Below, piece by piece: positions 8,797 to 18,085 of a stretch of DNA of 64,000 nucleotides. The stretch spans positions 5,041,872 through 5,105,871 of the forward strand of contig CP121458.1 in the NCBI GenBank assembly GCA_029690005.1. Reading direction: 5' to 3'. Made by a program: the position numbers and the translations under genes. The stretch is from Prescottella defluvii. Its GTDB lineage: Bacteria > Actinomycetota > Actinomycetes > Mycobacteriales > Mycobacteriaceae. The number at the start of each line of letters is the position of its first letter. Within the stretch, counting starts at the first letter, position 1. Under the pieces are notes generated by a model. That model did not search any database. It had not been told where the DNA came from and saw nothing but the letters and a program-made list of their open reading frames with translations.

Positions 8797-10350
8797 TCAG
8801 TGCGCGAAGTGGCGCGCACCGGTCAGGTAGAGCGTCACGCCGGCCTCGCGGGCGGCCTCGATGACCTCGTTGTCGCGGACCGAGCCGCCGGGCTGGACCA
8901 CGGCGCGGACACCGGCGTCGAGCAGGACCTGCAGGCCGTCGGGGAACGGGAAGAATGCGTCGGACGCGGCCACCGAACCCTTGGCACGGTCACCGGCACG
9001 CTGCACCGCGAGATGTGCGGAGTCGACGCGGTTGACCTGGCCCATGCCGACGCCCACCGAGGCGCCGTCGTTCGCGAGCAGGATCGCGTTGGACTTCACG
9101 GCACGGCAGGCGCGCCACGCGAATTCGAGGTCCGCGAGGGTCTTCTCGTCTGCGGCCTCACCGACGACGAGCGTCCAGTTGGCCGCGTTGTCGCCGTCGG
9201 CGTCGAGGACGTCGCGCTCCTGCAGCAGCGTGCCGCCGGAGATCGGGCGCAGTTCGATGCCGGTCGCGGTGGGAGCGGCGGCCTCGAGCACACGGATGTT
9301 CTTCTTCCGAGTGAGGACCTCGACGGCACCCGGCGCGTACGACGGGGCGATGATGACCTCGGTGAAGATGTCCGCGACCTGCTCGGCCATCTCGACCGTG
9401 ACCGCACGGTTGGCGGCGATGACGCCACCGAATGCGCTCACCGGATCGCACGCGTGTGCCTTGCGGTGCGCCTCGGCAATGTCGGCGCCGACCGCGATGC
9501 CACACGGGTTGGCGTGCTTGATGATCGCGACGGCCGGCTCCGAGTGGTCGAACGCGGCGCGCCAAGCGGCATCCCCGTCCGTGTAGTTGTTGTACGACAT
9601 TTCCTTGCCGTGCAACTGCTTCGCCTGCGCGAGGCCCGCCGGGCCGGCCGGGCTGTCGTACAGCGCCGCAGCCTGGTGCGGGTTCTCGCCGTAACGCAGC
9701 ACCGCCGAACGGTCCCACGTAGCACCGACCCAACGCGGGAACTGCTCGTCGGACTCGATCAGGCTCTCGGTCATCCAGGTGGCGACCGCGACGTCGTACG
9801 ACGCGGTGTGCTGGAACGCCTGCGCAGCCAATGCGGTGCGCTCGAAGAGGTTGAAGCCACCGGCCTCGACCGCAGCGAGGACGCCCTCGTACTTCTTCGG
9901 GTCGACGACGACCGCGACGGACGGGTGGTTCTTGGCGGCCGCGCGGACCATCGACGGACCGCCGATGTCGATCTGCTCGACACACTCGTCCGGGCTGGCG
10001 CCGACGCGACGGTCTGCGTGAACGGGTACAGGTTGACGATCACCAGCTGGAACGCCTCGATGCCCAGCTCCTCGAGCTGCGCGAGGTGCTCCGGCTTGCG
10101 GGTGTCGGCGAGGACGCCGGCGTGCACGCGGGGGTGCAGCGTCTTGACGCGGCCCTCGAGACACTCGGGGAAGCCGGTCAGGTCCTCGACCTTGGTGACC
10201 GGGATGCCGGCCTCGGCGATCTTGGCTGCGGTGGAGCCGGTGGACACCAGCTCGACACCGGCCTGGTGCAGGCCGGTGGCCAGTTCGACCAGTCCGGTCT
10301 TGTCGTAGACGCTGAGCAAGTGCGCGGCGCACAGCCTTGCGTTCACTCAC
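8797..10350 (-). CDS. purH: Bifunctional AICAR transformylase/IMP cyclohydrolase (two frameshifts)
   Basis: About 520 residues, catalysing the last two steps of IMP synthesis (AICAR to FAICAR to IMP) in the cytosol. The N-terminal MGS-like cyclohydrolase domain shows SVYDKTGLVELATGLHQAGV and STGSTAAKIAEAGIPV. The transformylase domain shows LRYGENPHQAAALY, AIIKHANPCGIA and DPVSAFGGVIAANRAV. Frames break near 10316 (RRAL to SVYDKTG; one extra T) and near 10005. The GTG start at 10350 overlaps the end of purN, so purN-purH are translationally coupled. An essential enzyme broken twice points to sequence error rather than decay. Confidence 0.93.
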   Translation of the reverse strand: MSERKAVRRALAQRLRQDRTGRTGHRPAPGRCRAGVHRLHRSQDRRGRHPGHQGRGPDRLPRVSRGPRQDAAPPRARRRPRRHPQAGAPRAARGAGHRGVPAGDRQPVPVHADRRVGASPDECVEQIDIGGPSMVRAAAKNHPSVAVVVDPKKYEGVLAAVEAGGFNLFERTALAAQAFQHTASYDVAVATWMTESLIESDEQFPRWVGATWDRSAVLRYGENPHQAAALYDSPAGPAGLAQAKQLHGKEMSYNNYTDGDAAWRAAFDHSEPAVAIIKHANPCGIAVGADIAEAHRKAHACDPVSAFGGVIAANRAVTVEMAEQVADIFTEVIIAPSYAPGAVEVLTRKKNIRVLEAAAPTATGIELRPISGGTLLQERDVLDADGDNAANWTLVVGEAADEKTLADLEFAWRACRAVKSNAILLANDGASVGVGMGQVNRVDSAHLAVQRAGDRAKGSVAASDAFFPFPDGLQVLLDAGVRAVVQPGGSVRDNEVIEAAREAGVTLYLTGARHFAH

Positions 10351-10951
10351 TGGGGATCACGGCCTTTCGTCCGTCGGAAACAACACCTCGGAGGGCGACA
10401 GCGGCCACGACCTCGGCCAGCAGTCTTCGTTCAACAGTCTTGATGCGCTCGTGCAGGGCGGCCTCGTCGTCGTCGGCGTGCACCGCGACGGGTTCCTGCG
10501 CCAGGATCGGGCCGGTGTCGATGCCGTCGTCGACCAGATGGACCGTCGAGCCGGTCACCTTGACGCCGTACGCGAGCGCGTCGCGCACCGCGTGCGCGCC
10601 GGGGAACGACGGCAGCAGCGCGGGGTGCGTGTTGATGATGCGGCCACCGAAGCGCTCGAGGAACGCGGGGCCGAGGATCTTCATGAAACCGGCGCTGACC
10701 ACGAGGTCGGGCTGGTGCGCGGAGACGGCTTCGGTGAGCGCAAGGTCCCACTCGGCACGGTCGGCGTGATCGCGCAGCGCGACACGGAAGTGCGCGATGC
10801 CGGCGTCGGCGGCGTGCTCGGTCGCGGCGCATTCGCGGTCGACACCGACCGCGACGATGGTCGCGGGGTACCCGTCGGCGCGAGTGGCGGCGATGAGCGC
10901 CTGCAGCAGGCTGCCCGTCCCCGATGCGAGTACGACGATCCGAGCGGGCAC
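10343..10951 (-). CDS. purN: Phosphoribosylglycinamide formyltransferase
   Basis: 202 residues, intact. It transfers a formyl group from 10-formyl-THF to GAR in purine synthesis. Visible motifs are VVLASGTGSLLQALI (phosphate loop), SAGFMKILG, and NTHPALLPSFPGAHAVRDAL with the catalytic Asn-His, then TGSTVHLVDDGIDTGPI with the catalytic Asp. The GTG at 10951 is the only clear start directly before the first beta strand; AGGAG further upstream leaves room for a short extension from a weaker start. It overlaps purH by 8 nt and follows the DUF6350 gene on the same strand. Confidence 0.93.
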   Translation of the reverse strand: MPARIVVLASGTGSLLQALIAATRADGYPATIVAVGVDRECAATEHAADAGIAHFRVALRDHADRAEWDLALTEAVSAHQPDLVVSAGFMKILGPAFLERFGGRIINTHPALLPSFPGAHAVRDALAYGVKVTGSTVHLVDDGIDTGPILAQEPVAVHADDDEAALHERIKTVERRLLAEVVAAVALRGVVSDGRKAVIPSE

Positions 10952-11039
10952 TGTGGGCCGCAGCTGGTCACGCGTGGCAGTCAGCGCACTACTCCTGATT
11001 TTCGAGACGGTTCCGGCCGCATCACGGGCCGGGTAGAGC

Positions 11040-12635
11040 CTAGTCGCTGGGGGTCACCGGACCGTCCGGCAGGTCGCCTTCGGTCGACGCGGCACCCTCC
11101 GCCTCGTCGTTCTCCGGCTCCTCGACGACCGCGTCGACGACGGTCTCGACCGGCTCTGCGGCCGCCGCGCCGGAGGACTCGCCTGCCACGACCGGGTCCG
11201 TCGGCTCCGACACGATCTCGGCGTCGACGACCGTCTCCATGGACTCCGCAGTCTCCGTCTTCTGCGTGGCGGTCGTCTCCGTGGCCGTCGTCTCGGTGGC
11301 CGTCGTCTCGGTGACCGACGGCTCCAGCTCGGGAACGGGCTCCGAGCGGTACCGCATCGCGGGACGCTCGAGCCGCTTGACCTCGAAGCTCGGCTCACTT
11401 GTCGCCGTCTCGGGCTGCGCATCATCTTCGTCCGTCGAGTCCGCCTCGTCGTCACCGGCGGATACGGCGGATTCGACGCCGCCCCGTCGCGCGAAAAGCG
11501 CCCGACGAGGACACCCGGCACCGCCAGCCAGCCGAACGTGACCAGCCCGAGGGCGACGGGTTCGACGCCCACGAACCCATAGGACCGATGTCGCCGCCCG
11601 CCAGGGCACCGACCACCGCGGCCGTCACACCGACGCCCGCCGCAGCGCACAGGACCGTGTACGCGGTCTCCGCCGCGGGCAGACCCAACCGGCCGCAGTC
11701 ACGGCCGAGCAGGGCCCCCACCGTCACCGGCACGAGCAGCAGGACGGGCCACGCGCTGCCGACCAACGTGGTGGGGACACCGCCGAGCACCGGGACCGGC
11801 GGCACCGGCCCGCCGACGATCTCGAACACGCTCACCGTCGTCCCGCCCGCGTGCGCGGTGCCGCCGACCAGCGCCGCGACGGCACCGACCGCGACGTTCG
11901 GCAGGTACAGCGCCGAGAGCACGGTCAAACCGAGGACCCGACGAATCCGGAGTTGTCGTCCAGCAGGCCACCGACCTCGGACCATGACCAGACCAGCGAC
12001 GCAACCGTCGCGGCGGCACCGGCCGCGAAGAGCAGTCCGGCAGCGTGTGCGGCAGGCCGGGCGGCGGCGGGCAGCCGATCCGGGGCGCCCAACCGGGCGC
12101 ACTCGGGCCGACCGATCACCACTGCGACTCCCGCACACGCCGCGACGAGATGGATGCCCACGACGCAGGCGAGGGCCTCGAGCGCGTTGGGGGTCGCCAA
12201 CGGGATCACGACGGTGGCATCGGTGATCACCGCCAGCGCGATCAGCGTCGCCGCCAGCGGACCGGCAACTGCGGCTGCGACGACGCGCGCCGCATCCTGG
12301 AGCGTCGACCGCGGGGTCATCGCCCGGGCACAGCCCCGCGCGACGGCCCACACGAGCAGCGCCGTCGGCAGCAGCGGCAGAATCCCGAGTGGTGCGTCGG
12401 TGACGGTCAGCGACACCTGGTGCAGCGCGAGCCAGCCCGCCGCGATGGCACCGACCGCACCCGTGAGGTCGCTGTTCGACGACACCAGGGTGACGAGCAC
12501 GGCCGCGCTGATCAGGACGATCGCGACGCCGGTGGGACGCAGCGCCACCCCGACCAGCGCACGCACCTGCTCGGACGTGGGGTCGGGGCGGCCGGAAGTG
12601 TCGCGGCGGGTGCCGCGAGCAAGCAGAGAAGTCAT
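11040..12635 (-). CDS. DUF6350 multi-pass membrane protein with acidic tail (three frameshifts)
   Basis: About 530 residues with roughly 9-11 hydrophobic segments, for example VAIVLISAAVLVTLVSSNSD and GFVGVEPVALGLVTFGWLAV. A long acidic cytoplasmic tail contains TETTATETTATETTAT, encoded by three near-identical 15-bp units around 11265-11320. Frames break near 11940, 11580 and 11480. Its place just before purN matches the unknown membrane protein preceding purN in mycobacteria, which supports DUF6350. The function of the family is unknown. A link to cell-envelope or purine biology has no direct support here. Confidence 0.75.
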
Positions 12636-12705
12636 CGGATCGAGGGTCGCACCCGCTCGGGGCGTCGCCCCTCAGGCGCGCCGAGACGTGGCGGGGCGCA
12701 CTACG

Positions 12706-13569
12706 TCACTTCTTCTCGTCGTCGTCCTTGTGCGTCTGTGCGTCGAATGCCTGCGTGGGTGCGCTGGTCGAGTCCGCCGCCGGCGTGCCGGACGATTCGC
12801 CGGGCTGCGGCATCGGCGGGGTCTGCGGGGTCTGCGGCTGAGTCGACGGTGCCGGCGACTGCTGCGGCATGTGCTGCGTCGGCTGCTGTGCCTGGTACGC
12901 CTGGAACTGCCCGTATCCGGCCGTCGGCTGCTGCGGATAACCCTGCGGCGTCTGCGTGGACTGGCCGTACCCGGGCATCTGCTGCTGGTAGCCCTGCGGC
13001 GCGCCGTAACCCTGGGGCGTGCCGTAGCCCTGCTGCGGGGCCTGGGGGTTGTATCCCTGCGGGTGGCCGTACGCGGCCGGGTGGACGTGGGTCCGCGACG
13101 GGCGCGGCTGCGGCATCTTGACGATGTCCGCGCCGAACAGGAACACGGCGACCGCGATCACCGCCTGGACGAACGAGAGGACCAGGATCGCGATCCCGCC
13201 GCCCGCGAGGGTGCCGCCGCCGGGCAGGCTCAGCATGAAGACGAACGACACGAGGAAACCCACGACCGACGCGACGGCGGCCGGAGCGGTGTGTTCCTGC
13301 TTGGGCAGCAGCGACAGCCCGGCGAGCAGGCCACCGGTTAGCAGGAAGGCCAGCGGGAGCGCACCCCCGCTCTCGAAAGCATCCTGCGTGAACGTGAAGC
13401 CGAAGCCGACGGTCGTCGAATTCTCGACATAGGGCGCGAACCCGAGCAGGAAGTTCACGATGCCCAGAGCCGCCACCGCGAGTCCGAGATAGAACGACAG
13501 GTTCTTCGTCCCCGTCCCGGTCGACGCCTGCGAAGGCTGCCCGTAGGACCCTCCGTCGGTGTAAGTCAT
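12706..13569 (-). CDS. DUF5336 membrane protein (34-kDa antigen-like), Gln/Pro/Gly-rich tail
   Basis: 287 residues, intact. Four hydrophobic helices fall in the first 150 residues (LSFYLGLAVAALGIVNFLLG is the first). They are followed by a low-complexity tail with repeated PQGYG-type units and an acidic-basic end DAQTHKDDDEKK. This layout and the position upstream of the DUF6350-purN-purH genes match the mycobacterial 34-kDa antigen family. AGGAG lies 8 nt before the ATG. The function is not established; the disordered tail suggests a scaffold or envelope-associated role, which is inference. Confidence 0.82.
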   Translation of the reverse strand: MTYTDGGSYGQPSQASTGTGTKNLSFYLGLAVAALGIVNFLLGFAPYVENSTTVGFGFTFTQDAFESGGALPLAFLLTGGLLAGLSLLPKQEHTAPAAVASVVGFLVSFVFMLSLPGGGTLAGGGIAILVLSFVQAVIAVAVFLFGADIVKMPQPRPSRTHVHPAAYGHPQGYNPQAPQQGYGTPQGYGAPQGYQQQMPGYGQSTQTPQGYPQQPTAGYGQFQAYQAQQPTQHMPQQSPAPSTQPQTPQTPPMPQPGESSGTPAADSTSAPTQAFDAQTHKDDDEKK

Positions 13570-13652
13570 GTCTGCTCCTCGTCGGTGAAACGCAACGCCT
13601 TGAACGCTACCCGCAATCGCGTATCAGCCGTGATCGATGCAGCGCGGGGCGC

Positions 13653-15043
13653 TCACTCCCCCGCGACCCGCCCGGATCCCAGTGCGGCGACGAGTGTGGT
13701 GTGGTCGCGGGCGTTGCGGTCCGCGTAGGCGCGAGCGAACGCGGTGACAGCCTCGTCGAACCCGGTTCCCGAGCCCATGTACGCGGCGATCGCGACCCGG
13801 TCACCCGAGCGGGCGTGGGCCTGTGCGAGCACCCTCCCGCACAGTCGGCCGTAGATCTCCGCCCCGTTCGGGGTCGACCCTTCGATCGTCACCGACGCCT
13901 TGGCGTCGCGCAGCTGACGCACGTAGTAGTCGCGGCGGACGCCGTCGTACCCCACACCCTGCTGCCATCCCAGGAATATGTCACTGGCCGCCTGCATCAC
14001 CCGCTGCCCGTCGACCACCCGCTGCCCCTCGCTGGGGTACGACGGGCCGTCGAGGTATCGCGAGAGCACCGACCGTTCCGCCTCCTTGGCCTGCAGGACC
14101 AACGGATCGTCGTCGTCCGCGCCGCGCATCAGCAGGATCCAGCAGCGGGTGCCGACGCTGCCCACCCCGACGACTTTCCGTGCTGCCTGGACGAACTCGT
14201 ACTGCCCGAAGGGAACCGCGCTCGCGTGGTGCAACGTGGCGCTGTACTCGTCGAGCCGAGCCTGGAGTTCGCGGTATGTCGCGTCGGCGTCCGCGTCGGC
14301 GAAGACCTCCTCGATCGGCACGATCAGCGGCGGCCGGCTGACGATCCGACGGCGGCCGTCCACGACAGCCGTGAGCTTTTCCACGGCCTGCAAACTGCCG
14401 GAGCGCCAAGACTTCTCGACCAGCTTCCGACTGGTCTTCCGCGTCGTCGAATTGAGTTCGTCACGCATTTGCGCCAGCTCGGTCGTCGGGTCGACGTGCG
14501 AGTACCAGACCGCCAGATTGCCCTGCGCCGCCTGCCTGCTCATGGTCTCCCGGTACTCGGCGACGCACGCGCGGGTGATACGCGAACGACGCTTCTCGCC
14601 GAACCCGAGTTGCCGACAGGCGACCTCGAAGCTCGCGATCAACCGTTTGACGTCCCATTCGAAGGGCCCGGGGTAGGTCTCGTCGAAATCGTTGAGGTCG
14701 AACGCAAGCCGTCGTTCGGGTGTGGCGAAGATGCCGAAGTTGCCGAGATGGGCGTCCCCGCACAACTGGACGGTGAGGCCCGTGTGGGGGTGCGCGACAG
14801 GTCGCTGGCCATCACGATGGCCCCGCCGCGTAGAAAAGCGAAGGGTGCCACGGCCATTCGGCTGTACCGGACGGGCAGGAGTTCGGGCACCCGGGTCCAG
14901 CCCTGCTCCTCGAGCAGACCGATCGGGTCGCGCTCGGCGCCGGGTCCGATGTCGACGAGCGCCTCGAAGGGCACGCGATGACGTGCGTCCTCGCCGCGGC
15001 GCGCGCGGTCGGTCCGGGTGGGGAAATCGACGACGTCGGTCAT
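13653..15043 (-). CDS. DUF2252 family protein, kinase-like fold (one frameshift)
   Basis: About 460 residues. Key stretches are VQLCGDAHLGNFGIFATPER and LAFDLNDFDETYPGPFEWDV. The GDxHxxNF and DxNDFDE elements resemble the catalytic and metal loops of aminoglycoside-phosphotransferase-like kinases, as is known for DUF2252. A frameshift near 14795 separates the first 80 residues. GAGGTGAGG before ATG 15043 is the ribosome-binding site. It is divergent from the YigZ gene. The substrate is unknown. Confidence 0.85.
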
Positions 15044-15125
15044 GGCACCTCACCTCTACACGGAAGGGATCGCCCCCGTTGTCTCCCCGCGACATCGTCG
15101 GTGCGGGAGAAAGGGAAGATGAATC

Positions 15126-15754
15126 ATGCCCTTCACGCTGCCCGCCGGTTCCGACGTCGTCGTGGAGACGGAGGTGAAGCACTCGAGGTTCATCGCGGCG
15201 CTGCGACGGGTCGACACCCCCGCCGATGCGCAGGAGTTCGTCGACGAGCAGCGACGGCTGTATCCCGACGCGCGGCACCATTGCTGGGCGTTCGTCACCG
15301 GCAACGAGCCCTCGGACCGGGCCGAGCGGTCCAGCGACGACGGGGAGCCCGGCGGCACGGCCGGGTGCCGATGCTCCAGGTGCTGCGGGCGCGGGAACTG
15401 GTCGACGTCGCGGCTGTCGTCACGCGCTATTTCGGCGGCATCAAGCTCGGCGCCGGCGGACTGGTGCGCGCCTATTCGGGTGCGGTGGCCGTTGCCGCCG
15501 ACGCCGCTCAGCCGACGCTGCTCAGCCGCGAGCGGCTCGAACTGCTGTCCCTCGACGTCGGGCACGGCACCGCGGGCCGGATCGAAGCCGAACTCCGCGG
15601 CCGCGGGGTCGCCGTCGTCGACACCGCGTACGGCGCCGAGGTCACCTTCACGCTCGCGACGAAGGACCCGGAGCGGCTGGCCGCAGTCGTCGCCGAACTC
15701 ACCGCCGGCTCGAGCGAACTCACCCCGGCAGGCGTCCGGTGGGTCGACGTGTGA
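15126..15754 (+). CDS. YigZ/IMPACT (UPF0029) family protein (one frameshift)
   Basis: About 209 residues. The N-terminal domain contains EVKHSRFIAALRRVDTPADA, then HHCWAF and SDDGEPGGTAG; after a slip near 15363 it continues MLQVLRARELVDVAAVVTRY, FGGIKLGAGGLVRAYSGAV. These are the defining IMPACT motifs. The C-terminal 70 residues form the DUF1949-type domain. The family is linked to translation control and peptidase-like binding in other organisms; its bacterial role is uncertain. AAGATG lies near the ATG at 15126. It is convergent with sucD. Confidence 0.87.
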
Positions 15755-15758
15755 AACG

Positions 15759-15808
15759 CGAACGGCGCCCGCTGCCGGACGAGATGTCCTGGCTGCGAGC
15801 GCCGTTCG
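15759..15808. terminator. Inverted repeat between YigZ gene and sucD
   Basis: CGAACGGCGC (15759-15768) pairs with GCGCCGTTCG (15799-15808) across a 30-nt loop, between convergent stop codons. There is no U-tract. Confidence 0.45.
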
Positions 15809-15854
15809 TGAGATCCAGGAGCGAGCGCAGCGAGCGCTCGTCCCCGTCTGGGGA

Positions 15855-16756
15855 TCAGAGGTTCTTCAGGATCTCCCGGGCGAGAGCCGCGGTCTCGGAC
15901 GGCGTCTTGCCGACCTTGACGCCGGCCGCCTCGAGGGCGTCCTTCTTGGCCTGCGCGGTGCCCGAGGAACCGGAGACGATGGCGCCGGCGTGGCCCATGG
16001 TCTTGCCCTCGGGAGCGGTGAAGCCCGCCACGTAGCCGACGACCGGCTTGGTGACGTTGGCCTTGATGTAATCAGCGGCACGCTCCTCGGCGTCGCCACC
16101 GATCTCACCGATCATCACGATCAGCTTGGTCTCGGGATCCTTCTCGAACGCCTCGATGGCGTCGATGTGGGTGGTGCCGATGACCGGGTCGCCGCCGATG
16201 CCGATGGCGGTCGAGAAGCCGTACTCACGCAGCTCGAACATCATCTGGTAGGTCAGGGTGCCCGACTTGGAGACCAGGCCGACCGGGCCCTTGCCCGCGA
16301 TGTTCGCCGGGGTGATGCCGACGAGGGCCTCCTCCGGGTGATGATGCCCGGGCAGTTGGGGCCGATGATGCGGGTCTTGTTGCCCTTCTCCACGTTGTAG
16401 GCCCACGCGTAAGCGGAGTCCTGCACCGGGATGCCCTCGGTGATGACCACGAGCAGCGGGATCTCCGCGTCGATGGCCTCGACGATGGCGTCCTTCGAGA
16501 AGGCCGGGGGAACGAACGCGATCGAGACGTCCGCGCCGGTCTCCTTCATGGCCTCGGCGACGGTCGCGAAGACCGGCAGCTCGACCTGGTTGCCGTCCTT
16601 GTCGGTGTGCGAGACCGTGGTGCCGGCCTTGCGGGCGTTGACGCCACCGACGACCTGGGTGCCGGCCTTCAGCATCAGCGCGGTGTGCTTGGTGCCCTCG
16701 CCGCCGGTGATGCCCTGGACGATGACCTTGGAGTCCTTGGTCAGGAAGATAGCCAT
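15855..16756 (-). CDS. sucD: Succinyl-CoA synthetase alpha subunit (one frameshift)
   Basis: About 300 residues. It binds CoA and is transiently phosphorylated on His during interconversion of succinyl-CoA and succinate in the TCA cycle. Motifs seen are VIVQGITGGEGTKHT (CoA-binding Rossmann), RIIGPNCPGIIT, SKSGTLTYQMM, and KTMGHAGAIVSGSSGTA, where the His after MG is the phosphorylated residue. A slip near 16338 splits NCPGI from EEALVGITPANI. The start at 16756 lies 15 nt after the sucC stop, an operon arrangement. Confidence 0.93.
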
Positions 16757-16771
16757 TGTTGTGTGTGTCCC

Positions 16772-17941
16772 TTACTTCGCTGCGAAGGCGAGCTCGGCAG
16801 CCTTGTCGGCAGCCTCGTCCATGGTTGCGACGACCGTCACCAGCGGGTGGTTGGCCTCGGCGAGGATGCGACGACCCTCTTCGACGTTGTTGCCGTCCAG
16901 GCGCACGACGAGCGGCTTGTTGGCCTCGTCGCCCAGGGTCTCGAGCGCGCCGACGATGCCGTTGGCAACGGCGTCACACGCGGTGATACCACCGAAGACG
17001 TTGACGAAGACGCTCTTGACCTGCGCGTCGTTCAGGATGACGTCCAGGCCGGCAGCCATGACGGCAGCCGAGGCGCCGCCACCGATGTCGAGGAAGTTGG
17101 CGGGCTTGACGTTGCCGTGCTTCTCGCCCGCGTAGGCGACGACGTCCAGGGTCGACATGACCAGGCCTGCGCCGTTACCGATGATTCCGACCTCGCCGTC
17201 GAGCTTGACGTAGTTGAGGTCGTTCTCCTTGGCCTTGAGCTCGAGCGGATCCGTGGCGTCCTTGTCCTCGAACTCGGCGTGGCCGGGCTGACGGAAGTCG
17301 GCGTTGGCGTCCAGGGTGACCTTGCCGTCGAGGGCCAGGATCTGGTCGTCGGGCGTACGGACGAGCGGGTTGACCTCGACGAGGAGAGCGTCTTCCTTGA
17401 TGAAGACCTCCCACAGCTTCTGGATCGTGTTGGCCGCGGCGTCGAGCACCTCGGCGGGCAGCTTGCCGGCCTCGGCGATGCTGCGCGCGAACGCGAGGTC
17501 GACACCCTTGACGGCGTCAACGGGGATCTTCGCGAGAGCGTCGGGGTTCTCCTCGGCGGTGACCTCGATCTCGACGCCACCCTCGACCGAGCACATGGCC
17601 AGGTAGGTGCGGTTGGTGCGGTCGAGCAGGAAGGAGATGTAGTACTCCTCAGCGATGTCGCTCGCCTCTGCGACCAGCAGCTTCTTGACGACGTGACCCT
17701 TGATGTCCAGGCCCAGGATCGCCTCGGCGTTCGCCTGCGCGGCATCCGCGTCGGGCGAGTACTTCACGCCACCGGCCTTGCCGCGGCCACCGACCTTGAC
17801 CTGCGCCTTGACCATGACCGGCTTGCCGATTTCCTCCGCGATCTCGCGGGCACCGGCGACAGTGTCGGTAACACGGCCGGCCGACGTCGGCACGTCATGC
17901 TTGGCGAAGAGTTCCTTCGCCTGGTATTCGAAGAGATCCAT
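16772..17941 (-). CDS. sucC: Succinyl-CoA synthetase beta subunit
   Basis: 389 residues, intact and of standard length. The ATP-grasp domain opens MDLFEYQAKELFAKHDVPTS and includes KAQVKVGGRGKAGGVKYS; the C-terminal ligase domain contains FLDIGGGASA and VNVFGGITACDAVANGIV. With SucD it makes ATP or GTP from succinyl-CoA. A Crp/GlxR-like site lies about 105 bp upstream of the start, the most likely control point for the operon. Confidence 0.96.
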   Translation of the reverse strand: MDLFEYQAKELFAKHDVPTSAGRVTDTVAGAREIAEEIGKPVMVKAQVKVGGRGKAGGVKYSPDADAAQANAEAILGLDIKGHVVKKLLVAEASDIAEEYYISFLLDRTNRTYLAMCSVEGGVEIEVTAEENPDALAKIPVDAVKGVDLAFARSIAEAGKLPAEVLDAAANTIQKLWEVFIKEDALLVEVNPLVRTPDDQILALDGKVTLDANADFRQPGHAEFEDKDATDPLELKAKENDLNYVKLDGEVGIIGNGAGLVMSTLDVVAYAGEKHGNVKPANFLDIGGGASAAVMAAGLDVILNDAQVKSVFVNVFGGITACDAVANGIVGALETLGDEANKPLVVRLDGNNVEEGRRILAEANHPLVTVVATMDEAADKAAELAFAAK

Positions 17942-18045
17942 CTGCTCACCGTCTCGTCTGCGTTGACGCCCGCTCAGGGGTAGGAGCGGGTCCGTGTCGG
18001 ACTTTAACTAGTTCAATCAATCGACTATCGCCCGCCCACATGCTA

Positions 18046-18061
18046 TGTGGCATATGTCACG
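18046..18061. promoter_or_regulatory. Candidate Crp/GlxR binding site upstream of sucCD
   Basis: TGTGGCATATGTCACG matches the corynebacterial/mycobacterial cAMP-receptor consensus TGTGA-N6-TCACA at most informative positions, including the central TA. It sits upstream of the sucC start on the minus strand, inside the 144-bp gap after the membrane-protein gene. Confidence 0.55.
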
Positions 18062-18085
18062 CGACGACAGCCGTCGATGCACGCC

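Noticed and set aside
13607..13804. Small minus-strand ORF before the DUF2252 stop
   Set aside because: It overlaps the DUF2252 C-terminus in another frame and has no ribosome-binding site or protein-like composition.
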